Origin: Rugamonas violacea
GTDB lineage: Bacteria; Pseudomonadota; Gammaproteobacteria; Burkholderiales; Burkholderiaceae_D
Reading direction: 5' to 3'
NCBI RefSeq assembly: GCF_016461825.1
Contig: NZ_JAEMNU010000065.1
Coordinates: forward strand, 14,416 to 46,735
Length of the DNA: 32,320 bases
A model generated the notes under the pieces. The model had not been told where the DNA came from. It was given only the letters and a program-made list of their open reading frames with translations, and did no database searches. A program made the position numbers and the translations under genes. Below are positions 19,446-25,674 of this stretch, one piece after another (the stretch's first letter is position 1; every line of letters starts with the position of its first letter).

Positions 19446-19474
19446 ATAAAAAACGACGCACGCGGCGTCGTTTT
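19446..19474 (-). terminator. Intrinsic terminator of the PEP-CTERM gene
   Basis: On the minus strand AAAACGACGC pairs with GCGTCGTTTT around a 5-nt loop and TTA follows, giving an uninterrupted run of six T. It begins 33 nt beyond the PEP-CTERM stop codon. Confidence 0.82.
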
Positions 19475-19507
19475 GGGTGGTCCGTAGCGGCGGGGCCGCC
19501 GGCTTGC

Positions 19508-20266
19508 TCAAACGGCAAGCGGTTCGGCCGGCTGGCGGCGGCGCCGCACGGCGACACCGACCAGGCCCAGGCCGGCCAGCAGCATCGCATAGCTTTCCGG
19601 CTCCGGCACGGCCGGCACCGACAGCGCGTTGACGAACAACTGGCGGTGGTCGCCGCTGACGCCGGCGAAACTGTCGTCCGGGAAGACGTTGATGCCGATC
19701 ACGTTGCCCTTGGTGGCGACCAGCGCCACGCCGTCATCGTAGCTGGCGTTGAGGGTGGCGCCGGCGGCGGCGACGACATTGTCGCGATAGTAGTTGCTCA
19801 GGGTGCTGACGCCGGTGAACAGCGCCGAGGCGTCGTTGCTGCCCATCGAGGCGCTGGTGTACAGCGAGGAACCGATCGAGGTGAAGGGCGAGTAGCCGCC
19901 GGAGATGAAGGCGCCGCCCAGCGTGTTGCCGCCCTGTTCGGCATAGGAGAAGGTCGACACGACCAGGCGTCGGCCGGTGGAGGCGAAGCTGGCCAGGGCG
20001 TCGCCGTTGCCGACCGGGTCGCCGCCATGGTTGGTGAAGAACAGCACCTCGTCGTAGGCCGACATGGTGGCGAACGAGACCGAGATGGTGTCCAGCGCCG
20101 TGACCGAGCTGAATTGGGAGGAGGCCATCAACCAGGCGGCGATGTCGGTGGTCGAGCCGCCGGAATTGTCGGTGCCGACGACCAGCACGGTGGGCGCGGC
20201 CTGGGCGCCATAGGTGAGTAGGGCCAGCGTCGCGGCGGCGATGCTGCGTGTCATGATATTTTTCAT
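19508..20266 (-). CDS. PEP-CTERM sorting domain protein
   Basis: Exported protein of unknown function, 252 aa. An N-terminal Sec signal peptide (MKNIMTRSIAAATLALLTYGAQA) is followed by a Gly/Ser/Ala-rich domain beginning PTVLVVGTDNSGGSTTDIAAWL, with VLFFTNHGGDP and RRLVVSTFSYAEQGGNTLGG, resembling a Rossmann-like or GATase-like fold; that fold assignment is tentative. The C-terminus has the full tripartite signal: VPEPE, a hydrophobic stretch (YAMLLAGLGLVGVAV) and RRRR near residue 244. Such proteins are processed by an exosortase (EpsH/XrtA type), often with exopolysaccharide; none is encoded here. AAGGGG 13 nt upstream is a fair ribosome site. Confidence 0.92.
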   Translation of the reverse strand: MKNIMTRSIAAATLALLTYGAQAAPTVLVVGTDNSGGSTTDIAAWLMASSQFSSVTALDTISVSFATMSAYDEVLFFTNHGGDPVGNGDALASFASTGRRLVVSTFSYAEQGGNTLGGAFISGGYSPFTSIGSSLYTSASMGSNDASALFTGVSTLSNYYRDNVVAAAGATLNASYDDGVALVATKGNVIGINVFPDDSFAGVSGDHRQLFVNALSVPAVPEPESYAMLLAGLGLVGVAVRRRRQPAEPLAV

Positions 20267-20485
20267 TTTTATAACCCCTTTTATGTAAGTGGTTACGAAA
20301 AGATAGAACTTTTATTGTCGAATGTCTATTGAATATTTCTTGCATGAATTGAATTGTTGACTCGGGAGGTCGCCCAATTCTCTCGATTTGTCACTCTGCG
20401 GACGAGCCCGCGCGGCGCGGCGGCGGCGCGCCGGGAATGGCGAAAATACAACGCTGAGGAGGGCCGGCGGCGCCCGGCGTGGTTT

Positions 20486-20545
20486 GGCTACAACGCTGGC
20501 TGCGACGGCGGCTACGACGGTGGCTACACCGGCGGTTGCGACTCG
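20486..20545. repeat. 12-bp tandem repeat, five imperfect units
   Basis: Units are GGCTACAACGCT, GGCTGCGACGGC, GGCTACGACGGT, GGCTACACCGGC and GGTTGCGACTCG. The array crosses the stop codon (20524-20526) of the diguanylate cyclase gene, so only the last two units are partly coding. The remaining sequence between this array and the PEP-CTERM gene (20267-20485) holds an AT-rich likely promoter for the latter, with no other gene seen. Confidence 0.6.
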
Positions 20546-21489
20546 ACGCGGTTGCGGCCGCTGCGCTTGGCCAGGTAGAGGGCGCGGTCGGCGGCGCCGA
20601 TCAGCGCGGCGGCGTCGAGCGCGGCACCGGGACGCTGGGTGGCGATGCCGATGCTGACCGTGATGCAGGGCTCCTTGTGCATGCCCGGCACATGGGCGAT
20701 GGCCAGCTCGATGGTGCGCTGGCGGATGCTCTCGGCCATCAGCATGGCCTGGGCGGCGTCGGTGTCGGGCAGGATCATGGCGAACTCCTCGCCGCCGTAG
20801 CGCGCCATCAGGTCGCACGGCCGCTTGAGCACGGCGGCCAGCGCGGCGGCCACCTGGATCAGGCACAGGTCGCCCTGCTGGTGGCCGTAGTGGTCGTTGT
20901 AGGACTTGAAGTTGTCGATGTCGATCATCAGCAGCGACAGGGCGCTGCCGCCGCGTTTGGCGCGGCGCTGTTCCTTCTCCATGGTCACGTCGAAGTGGCG
21001 CCGGTTGGCGATGCCGGTCAGGCCGTCGGCGAAGGTCTGCGAGCGCAGCACCATGGCCTGTTCGCGCAGCAGGCGCTCGCGGGCGACGGCGATGCTGACG
21101 TCGCTGATCTGGATCAGGCAGTGGCGCCCGGCGTCGGCCACGGTCAGCGGCGTCACCTCGACCGCTTGCTGCAGGCGCTCGCCGCGCGCCGCCGCCGCCG
21201 CGTCGGCGTACAGCGGGAAGGGCGACTTGTTGAGCGATTGCGACAGCAGCGAGCGGAAGCCGTTGCACAGCGCCTGCTCGACGGCGCTGTGGACGCGCTG
21301 GCCGCGCAGCGCCGGGTACAGCTCGAACAAGTCGCGGCCCAGCACGCCGTCGGCCGGCCGGCCGGCGTGGCGGCCCATCCAGTCGTTCCACAGCACCACG
21401 CGGTGGCTGCCGTCGAGCACCACGGCGCCCAGGTTGATGCTCGCCAGCACGCAGTCGAGCAGGCCGGCGGGCGGCGTCGCGCCGCTCAT
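20524..21489 (-). CDS. PAS-GGDEF diguanylate cyclase
   Basis: Makes cyclic di-GMP from two GTP. The product is 321 aa, soluble. An N-terminal PAS-like sensor (about residues 10-130: LLDCVLASINLGAVVLDGSHRVVLWNDWMGRHAG) is joined by a short helix to a GGDEF domain starting at DGLTGIANRRHFD (155-167). The active site is GGEEF (232-236) and the inhibitory I-site RPCD (223-226) lies the canonical five residues before it, so the enzyme should be active and product-inhibited. The ATG overlaps the stop of the CheC-like gene (ATGA), which fixes the start. It is the last gene of the three-gene signalling operon. Confidence 0.92.
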   Translation of the reverse strand: MSGATPPAGLLDCVLASINLGAVVLDGSHRVVLWNDWMGRHAGRPADGVLGRDLFELYPALRGQRVHSAVEQALCNGFRSLLSQSLNKSPFPLYADAAAAARGERLQQAVEVTPLTVADAGRHCLIQISDVSIAVARERLLREQAMVLRSQTFADGLTGIANRRHFDVTMEKEQRRAKRGGSALSLLMIDIDNFKSYNDHYGHQQGDLCLIQVAAALAAVLKRPCDLMARYGGEEFAMILPDTDAAQAMLMAESIRQRTIELAIAHVPGMHKEPCITVSIGIATQRPGAALDAAALIGAADRALYLAKRSGRNRVESQPPV

Positions 21490-22112
21490 GCTTGCCCCAT
21501 GGCGCGGGCGATGTACAGGTCGATCTGCTCTTGCATGTCGTGCAGCGCGGAGATGTCGAGGATGAAGGCGACGTAGCCGTGAATCTGGTGCTTCTCCAGC
21601 ACGAAGTCGATGTGCAGCATCAGCACCACGGTGTCGGCCGGGCTGCCCGAGGCGGTCAGGATCTCGTCGCAGGTGCCGACGTGGTAGCTCGGCAGCGAGC
21701 CCTGCAGTTCGCGCTGGAACAGGTTGGCCAAGGTGCCGACGCAGGAGTTGAGGATGATGTTGCCGATCTCGCACATCGCCTCCTGCTCCATCTCGGTCAG
21801 CTCCTGCAGCGGCACGGCTTCGCCGACCATCAGGCGGACGATTTCCAGGCTCTTGTCCTCGGGAAACATGAGGATCGCCTCGGTGCTGAAGGCGCCCTGG
21901 TAGTGTTGGCTGACGCCGCAGATGCGCTCGTGCTTGCCGCCGGGCGCGCCGAGCAGGCCGGCGGCGGCGGCGCGGTGCATGAAGCTGATCGACGGCACCG
22001 ACATGCGCACCTCCTCGTTGACGATGGCGCTCATCGAGGCGGCGGCCTGGCCGACGCCGATGTTGAAGATCTCGACCAGGGCGTCGTTTTCCAGTGCGGT
22101 CAGGGTGAACAT
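21486..22112 (-). CDS. CheC-like CheY-P phosphatase family protein
   Basis: Member of the CheC/CheX/FliY phosphatase family, 208 aa, cytoplasmic. Both catalytic motifs of the family are intact: D10-x3-E14-x2-N17-x22-P40 and E111-x3-E115-x2-N118-x22-P141 (the first position is Glu rather than Asp/Ser in the second). In characterised members the Glu/Asn pair positions water to dephosphorylate CheY-P. It starts 1 nt after the stop of the receiver gene and overlaps the diguanylate cyclase, so the natural substrate is probably the neighbouring receiver; this is inferred from context. It could also act as a docking adaptor. Confidence 0.88.
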   Translation of the reverse strand: MFTLTALENDALVEIFNIGVGQAAASMSAIVNEEVRMSVPSISFMHRAAAAGLLGAPGGKHERICGVSQHYQGAFSTEAILMFPEDKSLEIVRLMVGEAVPLQELTEMEQEAMCEIGNIILNSCVGTLANLFQRELQGSLPSYHVGTCDEILTASGSPADTVVLMLHIDFVLEKHQIHGYVAFILDISALHDMQEQIDLYIARAMGQA

Positions 22113-22113
22113 C

Positions 22114-22479
22114 TCAGTCCTCCAGCGGCGCCAGCAGTTGGGCGATGCGTGCCTCGGTGATCGGTTTTTCCATGAAGCCGATGCCCAGCGCCAGGGCGCG
22201 CTCGCGCGTGGCGCTCTGCACGTTGGCCGTCAGCAGGGAGATCGGCAGCGTCGGCCGGCGCCGGCGCAGCAGCTCGGCGGCGGCGATGCCGCCCATGCCG
22301 GGCATGTTGACGTCCATCAGCACCAGGTCGGGCGCCACGGCCTCGGCCTGGTCGAGCGCCTCCTCGCCGGTGGCCGCCTCCTCGACCCGCCAGTCGCTGT
22401 GCAGGAGCAGGATGTATTGGCGCGCCATCATGCGCGAGACGCGGCTGTCGTCGACGATCAGTACGGTTTTACTCGGCAT
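22114..22479 (-). CDS. Single-domain response regulator (CheY-like receiver)
   Basis: Stand-alone receiver domain of 121 aa with no output domain. Acidic pocket Asp10-Asp11, phosphoacceptor Asp56 (LVLMDVNMPGM), Thr84 and Lys105 (FMEKPIT) are all present, so it should be phosphorylatable. The start at 22479 (MPSKTVLIVDD) was chosen by domain boundary; a longer frame upstream has no receiver-like sequence. First gene of the operon with the CheC-like and diguanylate cyclase genes. No histidine kinase is in the window. Confidence 0.92.
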   Translation of the reverse strand: MPSKTVLIVDDSRVSRMMARQYILLLHSDWRVEEAATGEEALDQAEAVAPDLVLMDVNMPGMGGIAAAELLRRRRPTLPISLLTANVQSATRERALALGIGFMEKPITEARIAQLLAPLED

Positions 22480-22723
22480 GGCGTTTCCCGGGGGCGATTC
22501 GTGGCCGCTCCATTTTCGCACACTCGCGGCGCGCGCTGGGGCGCAAGCGCTAGCCTTGTGCCAGTCTGCGACAATGCCGGCCGCCCGGCGCGGCAATGTG
22601 TTGCTACGGTGCAATTTCGTTGGAAAGCGGCGGCGCCGGCGGGCGATCCGTTAAAATAGCGCCATCGCGCGCCCGGCCCGGCGCCGGCGCGCCCCGCTTT
22701 CCCCACCCTTACCGAGCATCGCC

Positions 22724-23401
22724 ATGACCCAAGACGAATTGAAACAAGCAGTAGCCCGCGCCGCCATCGACTACGTGGTCGACGGCGAGATCATCGGCGT
22801 CGGCACCGGCTCGACCGCCAACTTCTTCATCGACGAGCTGGCCAAGATCAAGCAGCGCATCAAGGGCGCGGTGGCCTCGTCCGAGGCGACGGCGGCGCGC
22901 CTGGCCGGCCACGGCATCAGCGTGTTCGACCTCAACGAGGTCAGCGAGATCGCCGTCTACATCGACGGCGCCGACGAGATCACCGCCGCCGGCGCGATGA
23001 TCAAGGGCGGCGGCGCGGCGCTGACGCGCGAAAAGATCGTCGCCTCGGTGTCGAAGCGCTTCGTCTGCATCGCCGACGGCTCCAAGCTGGTCGAGACCAT
23101 GGGCCGGTTCCCGCTGCCGGTCGAAGTGCTGCCGATGGCGCGCGCCGCCGTCACCCGCCAACTGGCCGCGCTGGGCGGCCAGCCCAAGCTGCGCCTCAAG
23201 CCGGGCACGGACGACGCCTTCATCACCGACAACGGCGGCATGATCATCGACGTCGCCGGCCTGTCGATTGCCGAGCCGGTGGCGCTGGAGCAGCGCATCA
23301 ACCAGATCGTCGGCGTCATCGCCGTCGGCCTGTTCGCCCAGCGCGGCGCCAACGTCTGCCTGCTCGGCACGCCGGATGGCGTGCGCACGCTGAGCTTCTA
23401 A
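22724..23401 (+). CDS. rpiA: Ribose-5-phosphate isomerase A
   Basis: Interconverts ribose-5-phosphate and ribulose-5-phosphate in the pentose phosphate pathway. The product is 225 aa, normal for RpiA. The phosphate-binding loop [15 protein letters not shown] is at residues 26-40, the catalytic Asp in DGADEI, and the Lys/Glu motif in [15 protein letters not shown]. The start [18 protein letters not shown] is the family one. It diverges from the signalling operon; the 244 bp between them holds no recognisable gene or operator. It functionally complements tal in the sugar cluster but is not linked to the HexR sites. Confidence 0.97.
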   Translation: MTQDELKQAVARAAIDYVVDGEIIGVGTGSTANFFIDELAKIKQRIKGAVASSEATAARLAGHGISVFDLNEVSEIAVYIDGADEITAAGAMIKGGGAALTREKIVASVSKRFVCIADGSKLVETMGRFPLPVEVLPMARAAVTRQLAALGGQPKLRLKPGTDDAFITDNGGMIIDVAGLSIAEPVALEQRINQIVGVIAVGLFAQRGANVCLLGTPDGVRTLSF

Positions 23402-23445
23402 GCGGCACGGCCGGCGCCGCCGGCCGCCACCAAGCGGGGGATGCC

Positions 23446-23820
23446 ATGAAACGTGACGCCGTTGTGTTGTTGTGCAGTTGCCTGGCGCTGGGCGCCTGCT
23501 CGCTGCTGCCGGCGGGCTGGGGCGGGCCAGCGGCGCCGGCGCCGGCGCCGGCGCCGCTGGCGGCCCGCGTGCCCGTGGCGCGCCAGGCGCCGCCGGCGCC
23601 GTTGTTCAGCGGCGGCGTCGAGATCGAAAAGGTGCCGTTCCGCCCCGGCGTATCGTCGGCCACGGTGGAGAAGCTGGCCAAGCTGCAGGGTTGCGGCGGC
23701 GGCGCCGGCGCCGGCCTGATGAGCGAGCCCGGCCCGGTCGAGGTCTACCGCATGGCTTGCGACAACGGCAAGGTTTTCCTGGCCCGCTGCGAGCTGCGCC
23801 AGTGTCGCGCGATGCGGTAG
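23446..23820 (+). CDS. Small hypothetical lipoprotein
   Basis: 124-aa protein I do not recognise. The signal peptide (MKRDAVVLLCSCLALGAC) ends in a lipobox LGAC, so Cys18 should be lipidated and the protein anchored to a membrane facing the periplasm. A Pro/Ala-rich linker (about 22-52) leads to a compact C-terminal domain with four cysteines (QGCGGG, MACDNG, ARCELRQC) that could form two disulfides. GCGGGGG lies just upstream of the ATG. It follows rpiA by 44 nt and ends in a strong terminator, so it may be cotranscribed with rpiA. Confidence 0.8.
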   Translation: MKRDAVVLLCSCLALGACSLLPAGWGGPAAPAPAPAPLAARVPVARQAPPAPLFSGGVEIEKVPFRPGVSSATVEKLAKLQGCGGGAGAGLMSEPGPVEVYRMACDNGKVFLARCELRQCRAMR

Positions 23821-23842
23821 GAACAACTCCCGGCATACGACA

Positions 23843-23881
23843 AGGGCGCCCGGCCGAATGGCGGGGCGCCCTGGTTTTTTT
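23843..23881 (+). terminator. Intrinsic terminator after the lipoprotein gene
   Basis: AGGGCGCCC pairs with GGGCGCCCT around a 12-nt loop; GG and seven T residues follow. It lies 22 nt after the stop codon. Confidence 0.88.
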
Positions 23882-23932
23882 GCGCTCTGCAAAGGTGCCG
23901 GTGCGGCCGGCAAACCCCACCGGCGAAGAGCC

Positions 23933-23960
23933 GGGGGCGGACCCCCAGGGGTCCGACCCC
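23933..23960. repeat. REP-like hairpin, copy 2
   Basis: GGGGGCGGACCCC pairs with GGGGTCCGACCCC with one mismatch and a 2-nt loop. Its core is the same as that of the hairpin at 13473-13503. It lies 38 nt downstream of the yggX stop, with no T-tract on that strand. Confidence 0.6.
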
Positions 23961-23998
23961 AGCTTACGTCCTTGGGTTTTCCCGGCCGGCCCGGCGGC

Positions 23999-24271
23999 TT
24001 ACTCCGCCGGCGGCACGTAGCCCATGGCGGCGTCGGCGCCGTCGCCGAAGAAGTGTTTCTCCATCTGCGTGGCCAGGTATTTGCGCGCGCGCAGGTCGGC
24101 CAGGTTCAGGCGGTTCTCGTTGACCAGCATGGTCTGGTGCTTGAGCCAGGCGGCCCACGCCTCCTTCGAGACCTCTTTGTAGATCCGCTCGCCCAGCGCG
24201 CCCGGATACGGCGGGAAGTCCAGACCTTCGGCGTCCTTGTTGAGTTTGATGCAATGAATAGTGCGGGCCAT
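23999..24271 (-). CDS. yggX: Fe(2+)-trafficking / oxidative damage protection protein YggX
   Basis: Small cytoplasmic protein, 90 aa, that in enterobacteria protects iron-sulfur clusters and helps iron handling. It aligns throughout with the family: Cys7 in [50 protein letters not shown] and MEKHFFG. A TTAGGAG Shine-Dalgarno sequence precedes the ATG. It follows argA by 36 nt on the same strand and is probably cotranscribed with it. Edd in this same window is an iron-sulfur enzyme, though there is no direct link. Confidence 0.96.
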   Translation of the reverse strand: MARTIHCIKLNKDAEGLDFPPYPGALGERIYKEVSKEAWAAWLKHQTMLVNENRLNLADLRARKYLATQMEKHFFGDGADAAMGYVPPAE

Positions 24272-24307
24272 CTTAGGTGCTCCTAATGCGGGATGTGAAA
24301 GGCATGA

Positions 24308-25618
24308 TTATAAAGACTTAATCAGAACCTGGGACTTGCGCTGCCAGTTATACATGCGCTGGCGGTCCTTCGGCAGGGCGTCGACGGTGGTCGGCACGAA
24401 GCCGCGCTTCTGGAACCAGTGCGAGGTGCGGGTGGTCAGCACGAACAGTTTGGTGATGCCGATGGCGCGGGCGCGGTTCTCCATGTGCTTGAGGATGCGC
24501 TCGCCGTCGCCCTGGGCCTGCACCTCGGGGTTGACGGTGAGGCAGGCCATTTCGGCCATCTTCTGCTCGGGGAAGGGGTACAGCGCGGCGCAGCCGAAGA
24601 TCACGCCATCGTGGTCGATGACGGAGAAGTAGTCGATCTCGCGTTCGATCAGTTCGCGGCCGCGCTTGACCAGGGTGCCGTCGGCCTCCAGCGGTTCGAT
24701 CAGCTTGATGATGCCGCCGACGTCCTCGATGGTGGCCTGGCGCAGGCTTTCCAGGTTCTCGTGGCTGATCATGGTGCCCACGCCATCGTGGGTGAACAGT
24801 TCCAGCAGGGCCGAGCCGTCCATCGCGAACGGCACGATGTGCGAGCGCTCGACGCCGTTGTTGCTGGCCTTGACGCAGTGCTTCAGGTAGAAGGCGGTGG
24901 CGTCGGGCAGGAAGCCGGCCTGCAGCACGGCTTCGGCCTGGTGCGACGACAGTTCGCGGATTTCGGTGCCGCCGGCGTCGGTCATCATCGGCGTTTCGGT
25001 GATGAAGATCAGTTTGTCGGCGTGCAGCGCGATGGCGGTGCTGCAGGCGACATCCTCCATCGTCAGGTTGAACGCTTCGCCGGTCGGCGAGAAACCCAGC
25101 GGCGACAGCAGCACCAGGCCGTCCGAGCCGAGGATGGAGTGGATGGTTTCGGCGTCGACCTTGCGGGTGATGCCGGTCATCTCCAGGTCGACGCCGTCGA
25201 TCACGCCGAGCGGGCGGGCGGTGATGAAGTTGCCGGAAATGATGCGGATCGCCGCGTGCGACATCGGCGTGTTCGGCAAGCCCTGGCTGAAGGCCGCTTC
25301 GATGTCGAGGCGCAGCTCGCCGGCCGCTTCCTTGGCGCATTCCATGGCGGCGATGTCGGTGATGCGCAGGCCGTTGTGGAAGCGGCCGGCGACGTTGCGC
25401 AGCGCCAGTTGTTCGGCCACCTGGGGGCGCGAACCGTAGACGACGGTGACGTTGATGTCGAGCGCGTGCAGCAGCGACAGGTCGTGCGCCAGCACTTGCA
25501 GCGCGCCGGCGCTGACCAGTTCACCAGGGAAGGCGACCACGAAGGTCTTGCCACGGAAGGCGTGGATGTAGGGCGCGACGGAGCGCAGCCATTGGACGAA
25601 TTGGGTAGGATTTTCCAT
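24308..25618 (-). CDS. argA: Amino-acid N-acetyltransferase (N-acetylglutamate synthase)
   Basis: First step of arginine synthesis: acetyl-CoA plus glutamate gives N-acetylglutamate. The product is 436 aa, close to the 443 of E. coli ArgA. An amino-acid-kinase-like domain (about 20-270; RGKTFVVAFPGELV, LLHALDINVTVVYGSRPQ) carries the usual arginine feedback site, and a GNAT domain (about 290-436) has the CoA loop QAQGDGERILKH and the family end HWFQKRGFVPTTVDALP...YNWQRKSQVL. The start MENPTQFVQWLRSVAPYIHAFRG fits the family; ATG at 25627 would add three residues. No Shine-Dalgarno sequence is visible and TATAAT lies only 7 nt upstream, so the mRNA may be leaderless. Confidence 0.95.
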   Translation of the reverse strand: MENPTQFVQWLRSVAPYIHAFRGKTFVVAFPGELVSAGALQVLAHDLSLLHALDINVTVVYGSRPQVAEQLALRNVAGRFHNGLRITDIAAMECAKEAAGELRLDIEAAFSQGLPNTPMSHAAIRIISGNFITARPLGVIDGVDLEMTGITRKVDAETIHSILGSDGLVLLSPLGFSPTGEAFNLTMEDVACSTAIALHADKLIFITETPMMTDAGGTEIRELSSHQAEAVLQAGFLPDATAFYLKHCVKASNNGVERSHIVPFAMDGSALLELFTHDGVGTMISHENLESLRQATIEDVGGIIKLIEPLEADGTLVKRGRELIEREIDYFSVIDHDGVIFGCAALYPFPEQKMAEMACLTVNPEVQAQGDGERILKHMENRARAIGITKLFVLTTRTSHWFQKRGFVPTTVDALPKDRQRMYNWQRKSQVLIKSL

Positions 25619-25625
25619 TAAGCGC

Positions 25626-25633
25626 ATTATAAT
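25626..25633. promoter_or_regulatory. Palindromic -10 element between argA and hrpA
   Basis: ATTATAAT is its own reverse complement and reads TATAAT on both strands (25628-25633 plus, 25626-25631 minus). It lies 7 nt before the argA ATG and 41 nt before the hrpA ATG. No good -35 is at 16-18 bp on either side, so use in one or both directions is uncertain. Confidence 0.4.
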
Positions 25634-25674
25634 TCGCTGCGCGACCTCCGCGCCCAAAATACATGTAAAAAACA

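Noticed and set aside
18335..19447. Arg-rich minus-strand frame opposite eda starting at the ATG at 19447
   Set aside because: It is out of frame with the RTX repeats and runs antisense to eda; composition is that of a shadow frame.
20354..20578. Plus-strand frame with a Gly/Tyr/Asp repeat (GYNAGCDGGYDGGYTGGC)
   Set aside because: It arises from the 12-bp tandem array and overlaps the cyclase 3' end; no ribosome site and arginine-rich random-looking N-terminus.
22480..22723. Gap between the receiver gene and rpiA, searched for a HexR site or small gene
   Set aside because: No HexR-like word, convincing promoter pair or ORF with a ribosome site was found.
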